Shown one piece after another: positions 1-5,104 of a DNA stretch of 5,104 bases. The stretch comes from an uncultured Eubacteriales bacterium. GTDB lineage: Bacteria > Bacillota > Clostridia > Oscillospirales > RGIG7773. A program made the translations under genes and the position numbers. Position 1 is the first letter of the stretch. Each line of letters starts with the position of its first letter. Under the pieces are notes generated by a model. The model was not told the DNA's origin. It did not search any database and saw only the letters and a program-made list of their open reading frames with translations. The stretch is taken from positions 1 to 5,104 of the forward strand of contig CAKTDK010000134.1 of NCBI GenBank assembly GCA_934541205.1. Reading direction: 5' to 3'.

Positions 1-132
1 CTTTAATACTTCTATTTATATCCTTTCAAGTTCTTCCTCTGCTGTCATTTTAAGATTTTTATTTATATTATTTCAAATATTTCATTCTTTTGTTTTGAGT
101 ATAAACGAAAAATTTTTTAAATTATTAAAGTT

Positions 133-163
133 TTTAAATATAATTATTCACAATTAGTATAAT
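133..163 (+). promoter_or_regulatory. Candidate sigma-A-type promoter of the rlmA operon
   Basis: A perfect -10 hexamer TATAAT lies at 158-163. The best -35 candidate is TTTAAA at 133-138 (4 of 6 matches to TTGACA, spacer 19), or TTAAAT at 134-139 (3 of 6, spacer 18). There is no extended -10 TG. A/T runs at 110-140 could act as an UP-like element. Transcription would start near 170, giving a leader of roughly 38 bases before the ATG at 208. The perfect -10 is strong; the -35 is weak, and AT-rich DNA yields such matches by chance. Confidence 0.5.
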
Positions 164-194
164 TCGTGTTATTATATACCTATAGTATATTTTT

Positions 195-201
195 AAGAGG
201 T
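195..201 (+). promoter_or_regulatory. Ribosome binding site that decides the rlmA start
   Basis: AAGAGGT sits six bases before the ATG at 208, a normal Shine-Dalgarno and spacing. The upstream in-frame GTG at 166 has no such site and lies almost on the -10 box, so it would be at or before the transcription start. The ATG at 208 is therefore the start used here. Confidence 0.8.
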
Positions 202-207
202 GTCTTT

Positions 208-1035
208 ATGAGTTTATTTATATGTCCAGTATGCAAAAAAATATTAAAAAAGAAAAATAATTGCTATAAATGTGAAAAAAATCATACTTTTGATATTTCA
301 AAAGACGGTTATGTAAATTTATTATTACCCAATTCAAAAAATTCTTCTTTACCGGGAGATAATAAACTTATGGTAAACTCTCGCAGAGAATTTTTAGAAA
401 AAGGATATTACAGCATTTTATCTGAAAATATAAATAACACCTTATATAAACATCTTGACAAAAGTATTTACAATATAATCCTTGATACCGGATGCGGAGA
501 GGGCTACTATACCTGTGCATTAAATCAGTTTCTTGAAGGAAAAGAAATAAGTTTTGACGTTTACGGAATAGATATATCGAAATTTGCTCTTGCAAAAGCA
601 GGCAGACGAAACAAAGATATTGAATTTGCTGTTGCAAGTATATTTGATATACCGGTAAATAATAAAAGCTGTAATGCCGTATTAAATATATTTGCACCTT
701 TCAATAAAGAAGAATATAAAAGAATTATCAAAAAAGGTGGTATATTAATGCTTGTAATTCCCGGTGAAAATCATCTTTTTGAACTTAAAAGCGCAATATA
801 TGAAAATCCTTATAAAAATCAGCATAAAAACTATGATTTAGAAGGCTTTGATTTTGAAGAAAAAGTAACTGCGGAAAAAATTATACATCTTGACAGCCCA
901 AATGATATAGAAAATCTTTTTAAAATGACTCCTTATTATTATAAAACCTCAAAATCAGATCAGGAAAAGATTAAAAGTTTAAAAGAACTTGATACTCTTA
1001 TACAATTTGAAATCTTATTATATAAAAAAATCTAA
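208..1035 (+). CDS. rlmA: 23S rRNA (guanine-N1)-methyltransferase RlmA
   Basis: This cytoplasmic S-adenosylmethionine-dependent enzyme methylates N1 of a guanine in helix 35 of 23S rRNA: G745 for the Gram-negative RlmA(I) form, G748 for the Gram-positive RlmA(II)/TlrB form. The second is more likely here, but only from the apparent taxonomy. The protein is 275 residues, close to the E. coli enzyme (about 270). It opens with the family zinc finger, ligands C6, C9, C22 and H26, followed by DGYVNLLL (33-40) and PGD (49-51). SAM motif I is DTGCGEGYYT at 93-102, followed by GIDIS at 120-124, the IFAPF segment at 161-165 (matching the family's IYAP), PGENHLFELK at 185-194 and MTPYYYK at 240-246. 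All family landmarks are present and the gene looks intact. C19 is an extra cysteine between the zinc ligands. It is the first gene of a probable two-gene operon; its stop is 12 bases before the next start. In the macrolide context, RlmA(II) methylation contributes to tylosin-type resistance only together with a second methylation, so housekeeping is the safer reading. Confidence 0.93.
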   Translation: MSLFICPVCKKILKKKNNCYKCEKNHTFDISKDGYVNLLLPNSKNSSLPGDNKLMVNSRREFLEKGYYSILSENINNTLYKHLDKSIYNIILDTGCGEGYYTCALNQFLEGKEISFDVYGIDISKFALAKAGRRNKDIEFAVASIFDIPVNNKSCNAVLNIFAPFNKEEYKRIIKKGGILMLVIPGENHLFELKSAIYENPYKNQHKNYDLEGFDFEEKVTAEKIIHLDSPNDIENLFKMTPYYYKTSKSDQEKIKSLKELDTLIQFEILLYKKI

Positions 1036-1040
1036 AAGGA
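1034..1040 (+). promoter_or_regulatory. Ribosome binding site overlapping the rlmA stop codon
   Basis: AAAAGGA shares its first two bases with the TAA stop of rlmA (1033-1035) and lies seven bases before the ATG at 1048. A ribosome ending on rlmA would cover this site, so translational coupling of the two genes is plausible. No promoter is needed or obvious between them. Confidence 0.7.
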
Positions 1041-1047
1041 ATTTATT

Positions 1048-2526
1048 ATGAACATATATATAAACGGAATAAAATATAAAACAGAAAATAATTTTAAAAC
1101 CGTTTCGGATATATTTAATCATTTAAATATATCTTTTTCTCATCCCTGCGGCGGAAAGAAAAATTGCGGAAAATGCAAAATAACAATAAAAAATCCTCAG
1201 CCACCGCAAAAAGAAGAGCTTTTATTTTTGACAAAGAAAGAAATAGACTCCAAAATACGTTTAAGCTGCTGTACAATTCCTTTTGACAACATGGATATAA
1301 CTTTTGACAATAAAAATTTTTCTCATTTTGTTATAAATAATCATGTCGCACATACAAAAAATTCATATATTGCAATAGATATAGGAACTACAAATATTGA
1401 AGCAGAGCTTTTTAATGAAAAAGGAGAAAGCATTTCATATATACTTGAAAAAAATTCTCAGATAACAGCCGGCGCGGACATTATTTCAAGAATTGAATAC
1501 GATATAAAATATCCGGGAGTATTAACGAATTTAACAATAAATCAGCTCGACAGTATTATATCAAAACTAAAAAATATTTCACTGGAAATAAAGGATATTA
1601 TTATAACCGGAAATACTGTAATGCTTTATATTTTAACCGGTAAAAATACTTCTGTTTTTTCAAATGCTCCCTATAAAAATATAGAAATGTTCGGAAAATA
1701 TTATAAACTGCCTTTTAAAAACTATAGTAATAACGTATATATTCCAAAATGTATGGACGCCTTTGTCGGAGCTGACATCACCTGCGGTATAATTTCCTCG
1801 GAAAATATTGATTCTCCCTCTCTTTTTGCAGATCTCGGAACAAACGGTGAAATAGTACTATATAAAAACGGAAAATATTATAATTGTTCAACTGCCGCAG
1901 GACCATGTTTTGAAGGAGCTATTTTAAGCTGCGGTTCTCCGGCTGTAGACGGAGCTGTTTCAAAAGTATGGTTTGACGGAAGAAATGTAAAATATCAAAC
2001 AATTAATAAAAATTCTTCTGTAAACTCAATCTGCGCAAGCGGTGTTATTGATTTTCTAACTGTTCTTTTAAGGACAGGCCAAATTTTTAAAGACGGCAAA
2101 ATAAATGAAAATTCCATATATACAAAAGAAAATAAAATATATCTTTCCGATACCGGAATATATCTCTCTCAGAAAGATATAAGAAATATACAGCTTGCAA
2201 AATCAGCAATTTATACAGGCATCCGATGTCTTTTAAAAGAAAGCGGTACAGCTATAAACGAGATTAAAAATCTTTATCTTTTCGGAAATTTTTCAAAATT
2301 TTTAAATATAAAAAATGCATTATATATCGGTCTTTTACCGGAAATAGAAACGGAAAAAATACACCTTTTGGGAAACGGAGCTTTAAAAGGTGCAAAAAAA
2401 ATACTGCTTAATAAAATTTCAAAAAACGATACGGATGAAGAAAATATATCAAAAAACAGTATAAATATTGATTTAAACTCCCTTAATTATTTTCAAGAGA
2501 ATTTTATAAATAATATAGATTTTTAA
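1048..2526 (+). CDS. RACo-like protein: [2Fe-2S] ferredoxin domain fused to ASKHA ATPase domain (DUF4445 family)
   Basis: The family's characterised members (RACo, RamA-like activators) use ATP to drive electrons from an iron-sulfur cluster into corrinoid proteins, restoring Co(I) from inactive Co(II). The protein has 492 residues. Residues 1-86 are a plant-type [2Fe-2S] ferredoxin domain with C34, C40, C43 (C-x5-C-x2-C) and C74 or C75 as the fourth ligand. The ASKHA part follows: phosphate-1 loop DIGTTN at 111-116, phosphate-2 loop DLGTNGE at 262-268, AAGPCFEGA at 283-291, ICASGVIDF at 328-336, QLAKSAI at 382-388, LFGNFSKFL at 411-419, GLLPE at 428-432 and GNGALKGA at 442-449. The C-terminal tail (about 474-492) has the family's F-x3-F-type ending, so the gene is complete. 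Only about 36 residues separate the last cluster cysteine from the first phosphate loop, so the linker and middle domain of the longer RACo are missing. No corrinoid protein or methyltransferase gene is in view, so the target is unknown. The start has a good Shine-Dalgarno and the gene is coupled to rlmA. The family call is firm; the substrate is not. Confidence 0.88.
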   Translation: MNIYINGIKYKTENNFKTVSDIFNHLNISFSHPCGGKKNCGKCKITIKNPQPPQKEELLFLTKKEIDSKIRLSCCTIPFDNMDITFDNKNFSHFVINNHVAHTKNSYIAIDIGTTNIEAELFNEKGESISYILEKNSQITAGADIISRIEYDIKYPGVLTNLTINQLDSIISKLKNISLEIKDIIITGNTVMLYILTGKNTSVFSNAPYKNIEMFGKYYKLPFKNYSNNVYIPKCMDAFVGADITCGIISSENIDSPSLFADLGTNGEIVLYKNGKYYNCSTAAGPCFEGAILSCGSPAVDGAVSKVWFDGRNVKYQTINKNSSVNSICASGVIDFLTVLLRTGQIFKDGKINENSIYTKENKIYLSDTGIYLSQKDIRNIQLAKSAIYTGIRCLLKESGTAINEIKNLYLFGNFSKFLNIKNALYIGLLPEIETEKIHLLGNGALKGAKKILLNKISKNDTDEENISKNSINIDLNSLNYFQENFINNIDF

Positions 2527-2630
2527 ATTAAAATTTCTTTGCTGTATACTGAATAAACATACTTTATTTACATCCAAAATTAAAGTTCTTTTATCTTTTT
2601 GATATTCTAAAGAAGAGATTTTATTTTATC

Positions 2631-2656
2631 TGTTATTCTGAATAATCAAAATAACA
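2631..2656. repeat. Inverted repeat (hairpin) in the first well-preserved repeat unit
   Basis: TGTTATTCTGA at 2631-2641 pairs with TCAAAATAACA at 2646-2656 around a four-base loop (ATAA): ten of eleven positions pair, with one C/A mismatch. No T run follows on the plus strand closely enough for a canonical intrinsic terminator, though TTTTT occurs at 2663-2667. It could protect or weakly stop the transcript of the RACo-like gene. Confidence 0.55.
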
Positions 2657-2690
2657 AAGAAATTTTTCTCTTAATTGCCATTTTGAAAGA

Positions 2691-2728
2691 CAAAATAACG
2701 AAAAACTTTTCTCTTAGTTGTTATTTTG
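2691..2728. repeat. Inverted repeat spanning two neighbouring repeat units
   Basis: CAAAATAAC at 2691-2699 is the exact reverse complement of GTTATTTTG at 2720-2728. The stem extends to 11 pairs with one G-T pair (2691-2701 with 2718-2728) around a 16-base loop. The left arm can instead pair imperfectly with 2676-2685 in the previous unit, so the two foldings exclude each other. Confidence 0.5.
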
Positions 2729-2856
2729 AAAAAGCTTTGGCGGTTGAATTATATCTTCTTAAATTGTCATTCTGGGAAGTGTCAGCAACGTAAAATCTTA
2801 TATCTTTTACAGAAATAAGATATTCAAAATAATAAAAAACATTTAACATAAAATTC

Positions 2857-2888
2857 AAAAAAGGACAGATTAAAAAATCTGTCCTTTT
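2857..2888 (-). terminator. Intrinsic terminator of the S41 peptidase gene, possibly bidirectional
   Basis: AAAAGGACAGATT at 2859-2871 and its exact reverse complement at 2876-2888 form a perfect 13-bp stem with a four-base loop. Read on the minus strand it begins four bases past the peptidase stop and ends in six T residues (A run at 2857-2862). On the plus strand the T run is only TTTT within the stem, followed by AAATT, so it is a weaker terminator for the opposing operon but the only stem of this quality behind the RACo-like gene. Confidence 0.88.
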
Positions 2889-2891
2889 AAA

Positions 2892-4064
2892 TTACTTCAA
2901 TACTTCAATAGCTTTCTGAAGCTGGATATCATCACTTTCCTGCAAGTTATAAAAATCAACTTGACTTTCATTTTCAGGAGTAACAGCTACGTCCGGAATT
3001 ATTCCCACACCGTCATAATTTACTCCATTCGGAGGCATATACATATCAACTGTAAGCACAATTGCAGTTCCGTCTCCCAAAGGAATTGTTTCCTGAGCCG
3101 TACCTTTTCCATAAGTTTTTGTTCCTACTATAGTAGCCATTTTATAATCACGAAGAGCTGCGGTAAATAATTCTGCTGCGCTTGCAGAACTACCGTTAAC
3201 AATTACCGCCATAGGCATATCTACAAAGCTGGCGTCAGATTTATATTCTTTTTGAACACCGTTTTTATCCTGTATAGTTACAATTGTCCCTTCAGGCAAA
3301 AGATAATCCAAAACATTTGTTATAATTTCAAGTGAGCCTCCAGGATTATATCTTAAATCAAATACAAGCTTTTGAGCCCCTTTGGATTTTAAATCCTCCA
3401 CTGCATTTTTAAAATCTGTATCAGTATTGTTTATAAACTGAGATATTCTTATAAATCCGATATTGTTATCCATCATATGATATTCAACGGTTTCAATTTT
3501 AAATTCTTCACGGACTACTTCAAAGTCCATAAGCTCTGTCATATTTCTCTGAACAGTGAATTTAGCTATTGTTCCCACTTCACCCAAAAGCTTATTAACC
3601 GCCGTTTCATATCCAAGTTTAAATACGTCTTCTCCCTCAACCTTTACAATTATATCACCGTTTTTAATACCGGCTTTTTCAGCGGGAGAATTTTTAAATA
3701 CATTATATATTTTTATATAGCCCGATTCATCTTTCGTAGCGTTTACACCTATTCCCTGAAACTTGCCTTCGTTTGTTTTCTGATTTTCACTGAAAGCTTC
3801 TTTTGTAAGATAAGTACTGTGCCTATCCCCCAGTCCATACATATATCCGGTTATAACTCCGTCTTCAATCGATTTAGAATCTATATCTTTTACAAATTTA
3901 TTTTCAACTATCTGACTTACCAAATCAAGCTTTGCATATTTATCGGCTTTAACATTCAAGTCTTTAACGGCAAATGAAAAATATACATAGCTTAAAACAA
4001 CAGAGATAATGACTGCTGCAGTAATAAAAAATATTGCCGTAGTAATATTTATTTTTTTCTTCAT
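2892..4064 (-). CDS. S41 family C-terminal processing peptidase (CtpA/CtpB type), membrane anchored
   Basis: This serine protease acts outside the membrane, cutting proteins near their C-termini. The 390-residue protein starts with a short basic stretch (MKKK) and one hydrophobic segment at about 8-32, a signal anchor or uncleaved signal peptide with no lipobox. A PDZ domain spans about 95-180, with GIGV at 104-107 and SPAEKAGIKNGDIIVKV at 126-142. The S41 core follows, with FDLRYNPGG at 235-243. Aligning with E. coli Prc (S430/K455) gives the nucleophile S295 in GSSASAAE and the general base K320 in YGKGTAQ, 25 residues apart as in Prc; Q324 is the third conserved residue. All are present, so the enzyme should be active. 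The length fits short Gram-positive CtpA/CtpB enzymes. The ATG at 4064 has GGAG seven bases upstream (4072-4075). It lies 55 bases after the M23 endopeptidase gene and probably shares its transcript, ending at the terminator right behind it. Known CtpB activates a sporulation regulator and other Ctps degrade cell-wall hydrolases; which applies here is unknown. Confidence 0.93.
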   Translation of the reverse strand: MKKKINITTAIFFITAAVIISVVLSYVYFSFAVKDLNVKADKYAKLDLVSQIVENKFVKDIDSKSIEDGVITGYMYGLGDRHSTYLTKEAFSENQKTNEGKFQGIGVNATKDESGYIKIYNVFKNSPAEKAGIKNGDIIVKVEGEDVFKLGYETAVNKLLGEVGTIAKFTVQRNMTELMDFEVVREEFKIETVEYHMMDNNIGFIRISQFINNTDTDFKNAVEDLKSKGAQKLVFDLRYNPGGSLEIITNVLDYLLPEGTIVTIQDKNGVQKEYKSDASFVDMPMAVIVNGSSASAAELFTAALRDYKMATIVGTKTYGKGTAQETIPLGDGTAIVLTVDMYMPPNGVNYDGVGIIPDVAVTPENESQVDFYNLQESDDIQLQKAIEVLK

Positions 4065-4119
4065 AATAATTCTCCAATAAATTCTTTTAAAAATTATCTT
4101 TATATATTTATATTATTTA

Positions 4120-5104
4120 TCAGCTGAAATAAGAAGTCGGATTTACATATTCACCGTTAATAATAATGGAAAAATGCAAATGATTTCCCGTAGACCATCC
4201 TGTAGTTCCTACATATGCAATAGTCTGGCCCTTTGCAACCTTCTGACCTACGGAAATATTTGCAAATGCAGACGCATGAGCATAAAGAGTAACTTTTCCG
4301 CCTCCATGGTCAATAATAACATGATTTCCCCATGAACTGGAATATTGCTTTTTGATTACAGTTCCGTCATTTGCAGCAACAATTTTTGTTCCTTTCGGTG
4401 CAGGAAGGTCAATACCATTGTGAAATCTGTTACCTCCGATTACCGGATGCCATCTCATTCCAAAGGGAGATGAAATACGTGTATATCCGGGAAGAGGCCA
4501 TGTAAATTCTCCTCCTACATATTCCGTATTGTTATTTGTAAGCTGTTTAATTTCATTTCTAATTCTTTCTTCATCCTGCTCTATTTTTTCAAGCTTTTTG
4601 GTATATGCTTCAACATCATTTTCAAGCTCGGAAATAGCATTTTCCGCCCTTGATAACTCTGTCTCATAATTTTTTTGTTCAGACTGAAGATTAGCTTTTA
4701 AAGAAATCTGCTGTTTTTTCTTATTTTCTATAGAAGATATAGATACAGATATTTTTTTCTTTGCCTCTTCCATATTCTCCATTATTTTTCTATCATTTTC
4801 CGCAATTCTTTTCTGACTGTCAAAACTTATCAGAAATTCGCTTACTGTTCCGGAGTCAAACAAAACATCAAGAAAACTTACTTCTCCTTCCATATAAGAA
4901 GATCTTAGTCTTTTTTTATAAAGCTCAATCTGAGCATCAAGTTCCTCTTCTGCCGAGGCAAGTTCTGTTTCAAGCGAAGACAATTCGCCGTTTAAATTAT
5001 CTATCATTTCGTTATATACATCTATTTTTTTCTTTGTAGCATTAAGATAATTATCTAAATTTTCTTTTTCTTCTTCTTTAGCTTCAATATCCTTTTTTGA
5101 TTCT
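4120..5104 (-). CDS. Coiled-coil M23 (LytM-type) peptidoglycan endopeptidase, CwlO/PcsB/EnvC-like, 5' end beyond window
   Basis: This secreted cell-wall hydrolase family cleaves peptide cross-bridges or stems of peptidoglycan. The reading frame stays open past the right edge, so the signal peptide and true start are missing; 327 residues plus the stop are visible. The ATG at 5007 is internal: the frame upstream of it is lysine/glutamate-rich coiled coil and has no ribosome binding site in front. In fragment numbering (first full codon = 1), residues 1 to about 190 are coiled coil, broken near 70-97 by a hydrophobic stretch containing SFLDVLFDSGTVSEFL, like the hinge of CwlO/PcsB coiled coils. 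The M23 domain follows WPLPG (202-206): H228 and D232 in HNGID, H276 in YAH, and H308/H310 in HLH. H228, D232 and H310 should bind zinc and H276/H308 complete the site, so it should be an active enzyme, unlike EnvC, whose LytM domain is degenerate. It precedes the S41 peptidase by 55 bases. In many Firmicutes such genes follow ftsEX, whose product switches the coiled-coil hydrolase on; that is inferred here. Confidence 0.9.
   Translation of the reverse strand, partial: ESKKDIEAKEEEKENLDNYLNATKKKIDVYNEMIDNLNGELSSLETELASAEEELDAQIELYKKRLRSSYMEGEVSFLDVLFDSGTVSEFLISFDSQKRIAENDRKIMENMEEAKKKISVSISSIENKKKQQISLKANLQSEQKNYETELSRAENAISELENDVEAYTKKLEKIEQDEERIRNEIKQLTNNNTEYVGGEFTWPLPGYTRISSPFGMRWHPVIGGNRFHNGIDLPAPKGTKIVAANDGTVIKKQYSSSWGNHVIIDHGGGKVTLYAHASAFANISVGQKVAKGQTIAYVGTTGWSTGNHLHFSIIINGEYVNPTSYFS

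Larger units (their letters stand above)
2594..2804 (+). repeat. Degenerate array of about 44-base repeats with a TGTYATTYTG core
   Basis: Four cores lie at 2631-2640 (TGTTATTCTG), 2676-2685 (TGCCATTTTG), 2719-2728 (TGTTATTTTG) and 2765-2774 (TGTCATTCTG), spaced 45, 43 and 46 bases. A weaker fifth lies at 2600-2609 (TGATATTCTA). Units at 2647-2690 and 2691-2733 also share CAAAATAAC, CTTTTCTCTTA-like and TTTTGAAA segments; aligned over 2671-2690 and 2714-2733 they match at 16 of 20 positions. The units end in TCTC or ATATC stretches. The best preserved core, at 2765-2774, resembles the GTCATTCTGAG motif that I recall as a dispersed intergenic repeat in several bacterial genomes. The array is noncoding and decayed, so it reads as an old intergenic repeat rather than a CRISPR: spacers are not unique and the repeats are not exact. 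Confidence 0.6.
2527..2891. other. Gene-free stretch between convergent gene pairs
   Basis: This 365-base stretch has no credible gene on either strand. The only ATG-started frames are tiny (for example 11 codons on the minus strand from 2681) and lack ribosome binding sites. It contains the repeat array at about 2594-2804, AT-rich sequence with a partial inverted repeat at 2801-2822, and the terminator at 2857-2888. No separate terminator was found directly behind the RACo-like gene (2527-2590 has no GC-containing stem followed by a T run). Confidence 0.7.

Noticed and set aside
1..48. On the minus strand, bases 15-1 could encode IEVLK, the same five residues that end the S41 peptidase (13 of 15 bases match 2895-2909), hinting at a fragment of a second copy
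   Set aside because: The match is very short, an in-frame TAA lies just before it, and the sequence around it does not continue the similarity. The ATG at 48 gives only ten codons without a ribosome binding site.
166..207. Upstream GTG start giving rlmA a 14-residue N-terminal extension
   Set aside because: No ribosome binding site precedes 166, it lies three bases after the -10 box, and RlmA homologues begin just before the zinc finger, as the ATG at 208 does.
170..207. Riboswitch or attenuator ahead of rlmA
   Set aside because: The inferred leader is only about 38 bases of AT-rich sequence with no stem of note.
368..697. Minus-strand open frame of 109 codons inside rlmA
   Set aside because: It is antisense to a gene with clear family motifs, its translation is rich in Y, Q and L without domain features, and it has no ribosome binding site.
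2594..2804. CRISPR array
   Set aside because: The repeats are inexact, the sequences between cores are related to each other rather than unique, and no cas gene is in view.
2961..3170. Plus-strand open frame of 69 codons inside the S41 peptidase gene
   Set aside because: It is an antisense shadow of the catalytic domain with no start signal or recognisable product.
3477..3977. Plus-strand open frame of 166 codons inside the S41 peptidase gene
   Set aside because: It is antisense to the PDZ and catalytic regions, and its F/I/Y-rich translation is what the reverse complement of an AT-rich gene gives.
4761..5039. Plus-strand open frame of 92 codons inside the M23 endopeptidase gene
   Set aside because: It is an antisense shadow of the coiled-coil region with low-complexity translation and no start signal.

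Overview
The window looks like a piece of chromosome from a low-GC Gram-positive anaerobe, most likely an uncultured member of the class Clostridia. The support is the strongly AT-rich base composition, GGAG/AGAGG-type ribosome binding sites, a RACo-like [2Fe-2S]/ASKHA protein of the kind common in anaerobic Firmicutes, and a CwlO/PcsB-like coiled-coil M23 endopeptidase beside a CtpA/CtpB-type protease. The genus cannot be told from this stretch. No phage, insertion sequence, CRISPR array, tRNA or rRNA was seen.

The layout is two convergent gene pairs. On the left, plus strand: a short AT-rich leader with a sigma-A-like promoter (1-207), rlmA for a 23S rRNA guanine-N1 methyltransferase (208-1035), and, 12 bases later with its Shine-Dalgarno overlapping the rlmA stop, a RACo-like reductive activator (1048-2526). 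These two very probably share a transcript. On the right, minus strand, reading leftward: the 3' two-thirds or so of a coiled-coil M23 (LytM-type) peptidoglycan endopeptidase gene that enters from beyond the right edge (5104 to 4120), then, 55 bases on, a membrane-anchored S41 C-terminal processing peptidase (4064 to 2892). In many Firmicutes such a pair follows ftsE and ftsX, so an FtsEX-linked cell-wall remodelling operon is the likely setting, though ftsEX itself is not in view.

Between the pairs (2527-2891) there is no gene. This stretch holds a degenerate array of short repeats around a TGTYATTYTG core, several of them able to form hairpins, and then a perfect 13-bp hairpin ending in a T run on the minus strand that is the terminator of the protease gene and may also stop the plus-strand transcript.

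Nothing here is clearly a new biological system. The points most worth a second look are the repeat array, with its mutually exclusive foldings, and the short RACo-like protein, which lacks room for the linker and middle domain of characterised RACo and has no corrinoid partner in view. The two gene pairs also appear to differ in base composition.
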